A stretch of 64,000 nucleotides of DNA. Source: Chryseobacterium herbae. GTDB taxonomy: Bacteria > Bacteroidota > Bacteroidia > Flavobacteriales > Weeksellaceae. Where the stretch lies: the NCBI RefSeq assembly GCF_025154075.1, contig NZ_JAOAMU010000007.1, positions 182,822 through 246,821 on the forward strand, in the 5' to 3' direction. Within the stretch, counting starts at the first letter, position 1. Each line of letters starts with the position of its first letter. The notes below the pieces were generated by a model that had not been told where the DNA came from, made no database searches, and saw nothing but the letters and a program-made list of their open reading frames with translations. Made by a program: the position numbers and the translations under genes. Positions 23,703-32,387 of this stretch are shown one piece after another.

Positions 23703-26333
23703 ATGAAAATTGAGAAGATACAGGCATTACGCGGCCCAAATATCTGGAGTATCAGAAGAAAGAAGCTGATACAGATGAGATTGGACCTTGAAGAAATGGA
23801 GAATTCTCCTACGAACAAGATCGACGGTTTCAGGGAAAGAATTCAAAAACTGATTCCGTCTCTCATCACTCACAGATGCTCAGAAGGAGTAGAGGGCGGA
23901 TTTTTTCACCGGATAGAAACAGGAACCTGGATGGGGCATGTCATTGAACATATTGCCCTGGAAATACAGACTCTGGCGGGTATGGATGTAGGTTTCGGAA
24001 GAACACGTGAAACAAAATCACCGGGGATATATAATGTGGTCTTTAATTATATTGAAGAAAATGCTGGGATTTATGCTGCTGAAGAAGCGGTAAAAATCGC
24101 AGAGGCTCTTATTGAAGACAAAGAATATGATATCCACGCCTGTATCCACAGATTAAAAGAGATCAGAGAACGTGTACGCCTGGGCCCTTCTACGGGAAGT
24201 ATCGTAGAGGAAGCCGTTACCAGAAGAATTCCCTGGATCAGATTAGGGACAAATTCTCTGGTACAGCTTGGTTATGGAGTGAATCAGCAGCGTTTTCAGG
24301 CTACGATTACAGGAAAAACAAGCTCCATTGCGGTAGATATCGCATGCAATAAAGAATTGACCAAAAAGATGCTTCATGATGCAGCTATTCCGGTTCCTAT
24401 CGGGGATCTGATTGTGGATGAAGAAGGCTTAACGGATGTCATCAGAAGAATTGGTTATCCTATCGTTCTGAAACCACTGGACGGAAACCATGGAAAAGGT
24501 TCTTCCATTAATGTAAACGATTGGGAAGCTGCAAAAATAGGTTTGGAACATGCCCAAAAATATTCCAGAAAAGTAATTGTTGAAAAATATATTACAGGCT
24601 ATGACTTCAGGGTTTTAGTCATTAATAATAAAATGGTGGCTGCGGCAAGAAGAGTTCCTGCTCACGTGGTGGGTGATGGCGAACTGAATCTTCAACAGCT
24701 GATCGACAAAGAAAATAAAGATCCGAGAAGAGGCTACGGTCATGAAAATGTCCTTACGGAAATAGCAGTAGATAAGGATACTTTAGAACTTCTTGAAAAA
24801 CTTCATTATACTCTTGAAACAGTTCCTCACAAGGGAGAAATAGTGTATTTAAAGTCCACAGCGAATCTTTCTACCGGTGGAACATCCATAGACGTTACAG
24901 ATATGGTACACCCGGAAAATATTACGATGGCTGAAAGAGTTTCCAAAATCATTGGCTTGGACGTCTGCGGGATTGATATTATGGCAGAAAACCTTACCCA
25001 GCCATTGAAAGAAAGTGGAGCTGCGATCATAGAAGTGAATGCTGCACCGGGATTCAGAATGCATTTAGCGCCAAGCGAAGGCCTTCCGAGAAACGTAGCT
25101 GCACCGGTTGTTGATATGCTGTATCCTCCGGGGAAACCTTTCACAATTCCAATTATTGCAGTAACAGGAACCAATGGAAAAACAACGACTACGAGACTGA
25201 TCTCGCATATTGTAAAAAGCAACGGCTACAGAGTCGGTTTTACGACTTCTGACGGTATTTATATTCAGAATACGATGCTTACAAAAGGAGATACTACAGG
25301 ACCGCTTTCTGCTGAATTTGTTTTAAAAGATCCGACGGTTGAATTTGCTGTGCTGGAAACGGCCAGAGGAGGAATTCTTCGTTCAGGCTTAGGGTTTTCG
25401 CAGTGTGATATCGGGGTTTTAACCAATATTGAGGAAGATCATTTGGGAATGAATGATATTCACAACCTGAAAGATCTTACGAAAGTAAAAAGAGTCGTTC
25501 TGGACAGTGTAAAGAAAAACGGCTGGAGCGTGCTGAATGCAGACAACGAATATTCTATGAAGATCATTAATGATCTTGACAGTAAAGTTGCCATTTTCAG
25601 TATGAATGAAAATAATCCTCACATTGTAAAATTTGCTAAAGAAGGAAAGATTACCTGTATTTATGAAGAAGGTTTTGTAACGATTAAAAAAGGGGACTGG
25701 AAGATCAGAATAGGAAAAGCCAAGGACTTCCCGATTACGATGGAAGGTAAGGCCAAGTTTATGATCGAAAACGTTCTGGCAGCCAGTTTGGCAAGTTATC
25801 TTTACGGTTTTGCCATTGAGGATATCTCTAATTCTCTGAGAACTTTTATTCCGAGTGCCCAGCTTACACCGGGAAGACTGAATGTATTTAAATTCAAAAG
25901 TTTCAAGGTGCTGATTGATTTTGCTCACAATCCTTCAGGGTATGAAGCGATCGAAGATTATCTTAAAAACGTAGAATCTACCAAGAAGATAGGTATTATT
26001 TCCGGGGTAGGTGACAGACGTGACAGTGATATCAGAGAGTGCGGAAAAATCGCCGGAAGAATGTTTGATTATATTATTATCAGAAATGAAAAACATCTCA
26101 GAGGAAGAACCGAAGAAGAGATCAATGGACTGATCATCGATGGCATCAATGAAGCCGGAAGAGATGTAAGTTATGAGATCATTCCTAAGGAAATCGAAGC
26201 CTTAAAACATGCCATGGGAATGGCTGAGGATGGAACTTTTATTACTGCTTTAAGTGATGTTATTTCAAACGCAATCGACCTTGTACAGGAGTATCAGGCA
26301 CGGGAGCTACTGGAAGACGATAAAAATTCATAA
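23703..26333 (+). CDS. cphA: Cyanophycin synthetase
   Basis: An 876-residue two-ligase enzyme, the usual CphA length. The N-terminal domain (1-160) precedes an ATP-grasp module (about 215-480; YPIVLKPLDGNHGKGSSINV, EVNAAPGFRMH) that adds aspartate, and a Mur-ligase module (from about 485; VTGTNGKTTTTRLI at 487-500, LTNIEEDHLG, DFAHNPSGYEAI) that adds arginine to the side chain. It makes the storage polymer multi-L-arginyl-poly-L-aspartate in the cytoplasm with ATP. Divergent from cphB, followed by a strong terminator. A CphA-like enzyme with other substrates cannot be excluded. Confidence 0.95.
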   Translation: MKIEKIQALRGPNIWSIRRKKLIQMRLDLEEMENSPTNKIDGFRERIQKLIPSLITHRCSEGVEGGFFHRIETGTWMGHVIEHIALEIQTLAGMDVGFGRTRETKSPGIYNVVFNYIEENAGIYAAEEAVKIAEALIEDKEYDIHACIHRLKEIRERVRLGPSTGSIVEEAVTRRIPWIRLGTNSLVQLGYGVNQQRFQATITGKTSSIAVDIACNKELTKKMLHDAAIPVPIGDLIVDEEGLTDVIRRIGYPIVLKPLDGNHGKGSSINVNDWEAAKIGLEHAQKYSRKVIVEKYITGYDFRVLVINNKMVAAARRVPAHVVGDGELNLQQLIDKENKDPRRGYGHENVLTEIAVDKDTLELLEKLHYTLETVPHKGEIVYLKSTANLSTGGTSIDVTDMVHPENITMAERVSKIIGLDVCGIDIMAENLTQPLKESGAAIIEVNAAPGFRMHLAPSEGLPRNVAAPVVDMLYPPGKPFTIPIIAVTGTNGKTTTTRLISHIVKSNGYRVGFTTSDGIYIQNTMLTKGDTTGPLSAEFVLKDPTVEFAVLETARGGILRSGLGFSQCDIGVLTNIEEDHLGMNDIHNLKDLTKVKRVVLDSVKKNGWSVLNADNEYSMKIINDLDSKVAIFSMNENNPHIVKFAKEGKITCIYEEGFVTIKKGDWKIRIGKAKDFPITMEGKAKFMIENVLAASLASYLYGFAIEDISNSLRTFIPSAQLTPGRLNVFKFKSFKVLIDFAHNPSGYEAIEDYLKNVESTKKIGIISGVGDRRDSDIRECGKIAGRMFDYIIIRNEKHLRGRTEEEINGLIIDGINEAGRDVSYEIIPKEIEALKHAMGMAEDGTFITALSDVISNAIDLVQEYQARELLEDDKNS

Positions 26334-26353
26334 AATAGGAAATAATTTATACT

Positions 26354-26382
26354 AAAACGGCTGAATTTTCAGCCGTTTTTAT
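26354..26382 (+). terminator. Rho-independent terminator of cphA
   Basis: A 10-bp stem (AAAACGGCTG with CAGCCGTTTT), a 6-nt loop and a T-rich tail. Confidence 0.9.
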
Positions 26383-26479
26383 TGTAAACAAAAGCTCATA
26401 ATATCTGCAAAATCAGTTTAATCTGCGAGAATTTTTTTAAACGTAAAGTTTTTTCAAAAAATACGTTCTACTTTAGTAA

Positions 26480-26568
26480 TGCAAAGGAGGAGGCGAAGCC
26501 GCTGATGAAGTTATATGGATAAAACGCTGGCTTAATCGAATCGATCAGGGATCGATTCCGTCTTTGCA
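26480..26568. repeat. Nested intergenic inverted repeat
   Basis: Outer arms TGCAAAG (26480-26486) and CTTTGCA (26562-26568) enclose a perfect 9-bp hairpin GAATCGATC-AGG-GATCGATTC (26538-26558). It lies between the cphA terminator and the convergent MepB gene. Possibly a mobile palindromic element or a structured RNA; no function known. Confidence 0.5.
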
Positions 26569-26620
26569 ACCTTTAAAATATGCGTAATTAATGTAAATCT
26601 TTGCGTTAAGAAAACGACTT

Positions 26621-27115
26621 TTATTTCAAATCAAACAATACTTTAGCTTTATGAAGATATGATTCTTTATGCTCCGAAAAATCCAGAAAATATTCGATCT
26701 GCCATTTTTGAGTCGCTTTGGCCTGTTTGCTTTCTGTAAGATCCCAAATTGGATAAACTCTGATTCCTCTTTTTCCAACCTTTTTCCCATGGGAAACAAT
26801 TCCTTTGTTCATAAGAATTTCTTTCGGGAAAATAAAAATCCCTTTGTTATGATCTTTGGAAGCAGAGATTAGATAGAAATCAAAAATATCATCTGAATCA
26901 AACGGAGCTGTTTCTCCCTTTACATTCCGTTTCCAAATGGTTACAAACTGACCTGTTTTCGTGGGTGTTATTTTAGCTGTTCGAAATTTAACATGCAAAC
27001 GATTCAATGTGAAACTGCAACCGAAATAGTCTTTAGCTTCTCTATCTTCTTCCGTATGTAAAAGTTTCAGTCCAAGGGGTTGAAAAATCAGCTCATCAAC
27101 ATGTTCAAGATTCAT
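26621..27115 (-). CDS. MepB family protein
   Basis: A 164-residue protein resembling MepB, the small protein encoded next to the MepA efflux pump in Staphylococcus, with the family segments DYFGCSFTLNRLHVKFRTAKITPTKTGQFVTIWKRN and FIFPKEILMNKGIVS. The biochemical role of the family is not known. No MATE pump or MarR regulator is present nearby, so only the family name carries over. It lies between the cyanophycin synthetase and the peptide-ligase cluster. Confidence 0.8.
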   Translation of the reverse strand: MNLEHVDELIFQPLGLKLLHTEEDREAKDYFGCSFTLNRLHVKFRTAKITPTKTGQFVTIWKRNVKGETAPFDSDDIFDFYLISASKDHNKGIFIFPKEILMNKGIVSHGKKVGKRGIRVYPIWDLTESKQAKATQKWQIEYFLDFSEHKESYLHKAKVLFDLK

Positions 27116-27250
27116 TCGTGTTATTTTTATTGTTTGCTCTTTTTCTATTCAGATATAGAAATTGTTATTGAAAATCCGGCTACAAAAGTAGCAAATCCCT
27201 CTGAATTCAGAAGGATTTGTCGTATTAATCAAGATTTGATTTATTTCTTA

Positions 27251-28432
27251 TTAGTTTCCAAAAAATGCATTGGAACTTCCAATCCAGATCGCATCTTTCT
27301 TATTAAAATCCACATTCACCATAGCGGCTTTAGTCATTCTTCCCAGATTTTCCAGAAGGATAGGGCGGTCTTCATTTTCGTGCCAGATATAAAGAAGTCT
27401 TATTTCTGCTTTTGAAAAGTCTCCGTTAATATCTTCGAAAATAGGTTCGTAAGTTACTTTTCTCTGTAAAATATAGTTCTCCTTGTCCTCAATAGCCTCC
27501 GTGATTTCTTTTGTAGGATTTAAATTCACCCCGCTTCCTGCAAATGAAAATAAAGGCTTCAGTACGAAATGTTCTAAAGTTTCATGCTCCGGAAATTCGT
27601 ACAGGAAATAACTTTTAGGAACAAACTGATGCTTCAGCATGGGAAGAAGGAATTTTGATATTTTAAAAAACCAGTTGGGATGTGTGACCCATTGTACATC
27701 AATGTCTTCGCGGAAATCGAATCCGGCGTTTAGATCAGGAATTCTGTCGAGTTCATCAAAGATGACGCGGTTATAGATTCTTTTGATTTCAGTCAGTTTT
27801 CCGTCGTTTTCGTAAAATAACTTTCTGCCTTCTTTTTTAACTTTGGTCAGACATACTGTTTTTATGCCTAATAGTTTTTCCGTTAATGCAAAATCTATAG
27901 CCGTTTTCTGTTTCTCTGGAAATATTTCAAGCAGAATAACATGTTCAGGATGTTCGTCTCCTACAATAAGTTTCTTTAAATGATTTTTAAATTCCTCATT
28001 GGGCATTTTATTTTTGATCTCTGACAGAAAAGGATATACCTCACAAAACGTTTCTTCAAAAGTCTTTTGAAAAGCATATAATGAAGGAAACGCCTGTAGC
28101 TCGATCAGTTGGGGTTCAATATCTCCGTTTTCGCTTCTGCAGATCCCAAAATCTATTGTGAAAAAGTGAGGCTGTTTGGTATCATTGGGAACTCTGCAGT
28201 TATCAGGAACAGCTTTATAAAGGACCTCGGCTGGAAGTGCTTTGATCTGGTCAATAATACTGTCGCTGGCGTCAAGAAGTTTGTTTTTAAATTCATTGGG
28301 AAGGAAAATAGGACTTTCTGAGATTCGGAAGGCCGGTGTGATGCCTCCTTTTTCCGTGAGGATAACTTTAAGCTGATCGTATTTTTCCTGTGAAAACTCC
28401 TGGTTGAACTGTTTTCTGTATTTTGGGATCAT
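27251..28432 (-). CDS. ATP-grasp-like protein of unknown function
   Basis: A 393-residue protein with no family name that I recognise. The C-terminal third (about residues 285-393) has features of an ATP-grasp nucleotide site: FVLKPLFSFAGSGV (a lysine on the beta strand before a glycine loop), NYILQRKVTYEP, and AEIRLLYIW followed by a conserved-looking LGRMTKAAMVNVDFN. This resembles glutathionylspermidine-synthetase-like and circularly permuted ATP-grasp ligases. The middle contains ILLEIFPEKQKTAIDF and an NRVIFDELDR stretch. It is separated from the amidotransferase gene by a terminator and a long hairpin, so it has its own transcript, but it is part of the same ligase cluster by content. 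Confidence 0.6.
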   Translation of the reverse strand: MIPKYRKQFNQEFSQEKYDQLKVILTEKGGITPAFRISESPIFLPNEFKNKLLDASDSIIDQIKALPAEVLYKAVPDNCRVPNDTKQPHFFTIDFGICRSENGDIEPQLIELQAFPSLYAFQKTFEETFCEVYPFLSEIKNKMPNEEFKNHLKKLIVGDEHPEHVILLEIFPEKQKTAIDFALTEKLLGIKTVCLTKVKKEGRKLFYENDGKLTEIKRIYNRVIFDELDRIPDLNAGFDFREDIDVQWVTHPNWFFKISKFLLPMLKHQFVPKSYFLYEFPEHETLEHFVLKPLFSFAGSGVNLNPTKEITEAIEDKENYILQRKVTYEPIFEDINGDFSKAEIRLLYIWHENEDRPILLENLGRMTKAAMVNVDFNKKDAIWIGSSNAFFGN

Positions 28433-28456
28433 ATTTTTTCTTTGTGATTTGATTTT

Positions 28457-28485
28457 AAAAAATCGAGCATTTCTGCCCGATTTTT
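28457..28485 (-). terminator. Rho-independent terminator of the ligase operon
   Basis: On the minus strand, an imperfect AAAAATCGGGC / GCTCGATTTTT stem with a 6-nt loop and a T run, downstream of the glutamine amidotransferase gene. Confidence 0.75.
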
Positions 28486-28526
28486 AGTTTTATTGTGGTT
28501 AATACAATATCTTATTTTTATTAATG

Positions 28527-28605
28527 ATGCTTCGACTCTGCTCAGCGTGACACCTCTAATACTGAGTGTTTTTCAGCATTGTCATGCTGAGCGGAGTCGA
28601 AGCAT
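28527..28605. repeat. Long hairpin repeat with GCTTCGACTCNGCTCAG arms
   Basis: Arms of 26 nt (28527-28552 and 28580-28605) are complementary except for two wobble positions. Sequences of this kind (TCATGCTGAGCGGAGTCGAAGCAT) recur between genes in many bacterial genomes, as far as I recall. It lies directly behind the amidotransferase gene and may act as a terminator or a mobile palindrome. Confidence 0.7.
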
Positions 28606-28618
28606 TTATTGTATAAGT

Positions 28619-29452
28619 TTAAGCTAAAACTTCACTTCCCTTCAAAATGTTTTTTTTTGCAGACTGAAGGAATCTCGGTAAGATCTGGCTTCTGGTAAGG
28701 ATAATCTTGTCTTCATCATCAATTCTGTCTACGGTTTCAAGATATTTTTCCGTTCCGAAGTTCTCGATCATGGCCGTTTTATTTTTTTCGTCTTTCAGAT
28801 TTTCAATCATGCCTTTAGGATCAGCTTCCGGGTGGAATTGTGTCCCGAATATTTCATCCGAGAAACGCACAGCCATCACTGCTCTTTCCAGATTGATATG
28901 GGGTCTGGATTTTTCGATAGCCATGATTTTCATGCCTAATTCATCAAAACGGTTCATATCCGGCTCAATGAACTGGTATGCTCTTGAATCTACGGCGTAG
29001 AAAGGATCCTGAAGGTTTTTGAATAAAAATTCCTGTTCGCCATCCTCTGTTTTGTGAACCGGCATGACCCCGAAAGAATAAGATCTTCTTTTGCAGATAT
29101 TTCCCAGTTTCCAGTGAATGCTGGCCAGTTGGAATGAATGACAGATCAGGAAAAGATACTTTTTATCTTCATTGTATTGGTTGTGCTCTAACACAGCATC
29201 CAAAAAAGCGGCATACCTATCTTCCCATTCCAGACCTTCTCTGTGTGGATTTCCTGGCCCTCCCGAAGAAATAAAGATGTCAAAATCTTCAATATTGGGC
29301 ATTTCATTCTTAAACCTTACATCAAATGTTTCGATGATGACAGGTTCTTCAGAGCTCTGCTGGAATGCTTCCGAAATCTCTTTAATATTTCTAAAGCCTT
29401 GATTGACATGGTTGTTGTTCATATCTATCAATGCGATTCGAATATTTTTCAT
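28619..29452 (-). CDS. Class I glutamine amidotransferase
   Basis: A 277-residue protein with the glutaminase triad of class I (GATase1) enzymes: C104 in LFLICHSFQL, and H207 with E209 in GTQFHPEAD; ISSGGPGNPHREG forms the oxyanion-strand region. Free-standing members release ammonia from glutamine for a partner synthetase, or hydrolyse gamma-glutamyl bonds. Here it is the last gene of an operon with a GCS2-type ligase (35 bp gap) and two ATP-grasp proteins, so it may supply an amide nitrogen or trim a gamma-glutamyl intermediate (inference). Confidence 0.87.
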   Translation of the reverse strand: MKNIRIALIDMNNNHVNQGFRNIKEISEAFQQSSEEPVIIETFDVRFKNEMPNIEDFDIFISSGGPGNPHREGLEWEDRYAAFLDAVLEHNQYNEDKKYLFLICHSFQLASIHWKLGNICKRRSYSFGVMPVHKTEDGEQEFLFKNLQDPFYAVDSRAYQFIEPDMNRFDELGMKIMAIEKSRPHINLERAVMAVRFSDEIFGTQFHPEADPKGMIENLKDEKNKTAMIENFGTEKYLETVDRIDDEDKIILTRSQILPRFLQSAKKNILKGSEVLA

Positions 29453-29487
29453 ACTACTTCATATTTTTTACAAAGTTACCGAAAATA

Positions 29488-30606
29488 TTATGAAGCGGTT
29501 TCGCCATGTGTTATGCCATATTCTGTTTCGGAGATCATATAGTCTACTACTTTGGTAAGATCGCCGGTCTCATGAAAGACTTTAAGTTGTCTGTCGGCTC
29601 CTGTTCCGTTTTCGAGAATAGTCCAGGCGTATTCAACTTCTTTTCTGCAGTCAAGCTCGTCTACGACATCATCAATGAATTCTAGAAGCTCCTTCAACAG
29701 ATGTGGATAAGGAACGGATTCTTCTTTCCCGAAATCGATCAGATGGGCTTCAATACCGCTTTTGGAGGCTCTCCATTTGTTTTCGTTCAGCAATAATCTT
29801 CTGTAACTCCTGAAACTTAAATTTTGTTGATGAAGCTTATAGATTTTTGCTACTAAACTCTGCATAATGGCAGCCATACAAACGGTTTCTTCTATCCTTA
29901 AAGGCATGTCACAGATTCTGAACTCAATGGTAGGGTAGAACGGGTGAACACGCAGATCCCACCAGATTTTCTTGGCATTATCTATGGTTCCCGTTTTGAC
30001 AAGAAGTTCTACGTAGCTGTCAAACTCAGCGAGTGAGTTGAAATAGCTGGGAATCCCAGTTCTCGGGAATTTAACAAAGATTTCCTGTCGGTAAGATTTG
30101 AATCCTGTATTTCTTCCGATCCAGAAAGGGGAGTTTGTAGAAAGTGCATAGACGTGCGGCAGAAAATAGCGCATCACATTCTGAATTCTTACGCCTTCTT
30201 CACGGTTAGGAATTCCGATATGAACATGGAGTCCGAAAATTAGATTTCCACGGGCCACATCACCCATATCATCTACGATTTTGTTGTAACGTTCACCGTT
30301 TGTGATCGTATTGTGCTCCCAGTTTGAAAAAGGGTGAGTTCCACCTCCGGAAACCCGAAGGCCCTGTTCATGAGCTGTGTTGATCAAATGTCTTCTAAGA
30401 TTGGTCAGTTCAGCTCTGGCTTCTTTGATATTCTGACAGATGCCGGTTTCCATTTCAATCATAGATTCGTGCATCTCGTGTTTTAAATTTTCACTTAAAA
30501 CCGCTTTTCCACCCTCAATTATTTTCGAAACATGAGATATTAAGTCTCTGCTCTCAACATCAATAATCTGATATTCTTCTTCGATTCCTATAGTAAACTG
30601 ATGCAT
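29488..30606 (-). CDS. YbdK/GCS2-family carboxylate-amine ligase
   Basis: A 372-residue member of the glutamate-cysteine ligase type 2 family: FTIGIEEEYQIID at the N-terminus, GGTHPFSNWEH, IFGLHVHIGIPNREEG and WDLRVHPFYPTIEFRICD are all characteristic. Enzymes of this family join glutamate or another acid to an amine through an acyl phosphate; E. coli YbdK has weak glutamate-cysteine ligase activity. The cell-specific substrate is unknown. It lies between the RimK-like ATP-grasp gene (31 bp) and the amidotransferase gene (35 bp). Confidence 0.9.
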   Translation of the reverse strand: MHQFTIGIEEEYQIIDVESRDLISHVSKIIEGGKAVLSENLKHEMHESMIEMETGICQNIKEARAELTNLRRHLINTAHEQGLRVSGGGTHPFSNWEHNTITNGERYNKIVDDMGDVARGNLIFGLHVHIGIPNREEGVRIQNVMRYFLPHVYALSTNSPFWIGRNTGFKSYRQEIFVKFPRTGIPSYFNSLAEFDSYVELLVKTGTIDNAKKIWWDLRVHPFYPTIEFRICDMPLRIEETVCMAAIMQSLVAKIYKLHQQNLSFRSYRRLLLNENKWRASKSGIEAHLIDFGKEESVPYPHLLKELLEFIDDVVDELDCRKEVEYAWTILENGTGADRQLKVFHETGDLTKVVDYMISETEYGITHGETAS

Positions 30607-30637
30607 TTTTTTTCGTGTTTTTTTATTTTTTTAACGG

Positions 30638-31591
30638 TTATTTTACGGAGTCTTTTACAAATGTACCCCAGGAGATATTCGGTTTTCCCGGAACGTATTC
30701 TTTTGCTTTTTCAATGGCAAGTTTAGCGGAATGCTCTACAATCCATGCAAAGTTTTCTTCACCTACTGAGTTTTTATCGGCATCGGGAGCTGGATTACAG
30801 AAATCAATTGCGTATGGAATTCCGTCTCTGATAGCAAATTCTACTGTATTAAAATCATAGCCCAATGCTTCATTCATGGTAATGGTATAATCATGAATGA
30901 CTTTTAATAGTTTTTCCAGTTCTGCTCCCTGAGTCTGATGCGTGGTAGCATATCTCAGATGATGCGCATTACGCGGCTCATATGGCATAATATGGACGTA
31001 TTTTTTGCCCAGACAGTACACTCTGTAATAATCGTCGAAAACAATTTCTTCCTGAACCATCATGACCAGCTGTTCTGTCTCGCTTAATTTATCCCACAGA
31101 TCATCTGGATTTTCCACTCTGTAAACACTTTTCCAACCACCGCCGTCGTGAGGTTTCATATAAGCAGGAAATCCTACATAATCGAAAATATATTCCCAGT
31201 CGTGAGGAAACTTCAGATTTCTGAATGAAGTCTCAGACGTATCCGTAGGTCTTTCGTGCGAAGGAAGAAGTACCGTTTTAGGAAGCGGAATTCCCAGTTT
31301 TGACATCAGTGCATTATTGAAAAATTTTTCATCTGCACTCCACCAAAATGGGTTATTAATTACATAAGTTCCGTTAAGTGCTGCATTTTTTAAATAAGCT
31401 CTGTAAAAAGGAACATCCTGCGAAATTCTGTCGATAATGACTGCATAGCCGTAATCAGCACCTTGTTCCAGTTTGTCGATATTGACCGGTTCAGCAATGA
31501 TCTCGCCGCCGCCCAGTTCATTTACCTTGTCGATAAACGCCCAAGGAAATGTATCTTCCATACCGAATAGAATTCCCACTTTTTTTGCCAT
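30638..31591 (-). CDS. RimK-like ATP-grasp ligase
   Basis: A 317-residue protein with a pre-ATP-grasp N-terminal domain (KKVGILFGMEDTFPWAFIDKVN) and an ATP-grasp core: KFFNNALMSKLGIPLPKTV, FPAYMKPHDGGGWKSVYRV (phosphate-binding lysine and glycine loop), MVQEEIVFDDYYRVYCLGKKY and YDFNTVEFAIRDGIPYAIDFCNP (metal-binding residues). Such enzymes form amide bonds from a carboxylate, an amine and ATP. Substrates are unknown. It is central in the operon between the esterase (58 bp gap) and the GCS2 ligase. Confidence 0.82.
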   Translation of the reverse strand: MAKKVGILFGMEDTFPWAFIDKVNELGGGEIIAEPVNIDKLEQGADYGYAVIIDRISQDVPFYRAYLKNAALNGTYVINNPFWWSADEKFFNNALMSKLGIPLPKTVLLPSHERPTDTSETSFRNLKFPHDWEYIFDYVGFPAYMKPHDGGGWKSVYRVENPDDLWDKLSETEQLVMMVQEEIVFDDYYRVYCLGKKYVHIMPYEPRNAHHLRYATTHQTQGAELEKLLKVIHDYTITMNEALGYDFNTVEFAIRDGIPYAIDFCNPAPDADKNSVGEENFAWIVEHSAKLAIEKAKEYVPGKPNISWGTFVKDSVK

Positions 31592-31649
31592 AATTTCTGT
31601 TTTTAAATTGGTGTATGAGTTATTTTTATCTTTTTAAATGTACTGCTTT

Positions 31650-32363
31650 TTACGAAAAAAAAGTACTTATAAATGTTGGAAAGACCATTCTCCATAAAGT
31701 CCAGTCATGGTTGATCCATTTTCTCTCGTCATACCAGAAGTCAATGCCTTTCGAGCTTAGGATTTCGGCCATTTCTATATTTTTGTCCCTGCAGATATCC
31801 TGATCTGAAGTACTTAGAACGATGTGCATATGCTTATATTTCCAGGCTTCATCGTTCTTGACAAATTCTCTCGGACAGTTAAAATAAACCAGCTCATCAG
31901 AATATCCGTCCATGAAATTCCTGATGCTGAAAGCGCCGGAAAGGCAGAACAGATGCGAAACCACATCCGGAAACCTGAAAGCGAAATTCGCGGCATGATA
32001 CCCTCCGAAACTTGCTCCAGCCACTGCGACACGATGTGTTTTGTGGATCTTCTGAATGTAAGGGACGAACTCCTGAATCAGGAACTGTACATACAGCTCA
32101 TAATTCTTAATTCTTTTCTGGGGAGAAATTTTTTCATCATAAAAACTCCAGCCATCAATGGTCTGAACATTATAAAGTTTTACTTTCCCCTGTTCTATAA
32201 ACCAGTTGATGCTTCCGTTAAGATGGAAATCGTGATTTTGGGTATATTGCCCCTGAGAAGTCGGAAACATAATAATCGGATGTCCGTAATGTCCCGTCAC
32301 TTCTATTTTAAGGCTTGTTCCTAATATATTGGAGTAATAATCCGTATGTTCTATATGCGGCAT
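31650..32363 (-). CDS. Alpha/beta hydrolase (putative esterase family)
   Basis: A 237-residue alpha/beta hydrolase of the putative esterase group (EstD/antigen-85-like fold). The nucleophile is S118 in VAGASFGGYHAANFA, and a histidine in WINHDWTLWR near the C-terminus completes the triad. There is no signal peptide. Its position inside the ligase operon suggests release, transfer or hydrolysis of an ester or thioester intermediate of the pathway, but that is inference. Confidence 0.85.
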   Translation of the reverse strand: MPHIEHTDYYSNILGTSLKIEVTGHYGHPIIMFPTSQGQYTQNHDFHLNGSINWFIEQGKVKLYNVQTIDGWSFYDEKISPQKRIKNYELYVQFLIQEFVPYIQKIHKTHRVAVAGASFGGYHAANFAFRFPDVVSHLFCLSGAFSIRNFMDGYSDELVYFNCPREFVKNDEAWKYKHMHIVLSTSDQDICRDKNIEMAEILSSKGIDFWYDERKWINHDWTLWRMVFPTFISTFFS

Positions 32364-32387
32364 TGATCAATTTCTTTTGTTATAATT

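Noticed and set aside
26621..27115. MepB gene as part of a MepRAB drug-efflux operon
   Set aside because: No MarR regulator or MATE pump gene adjoins it.
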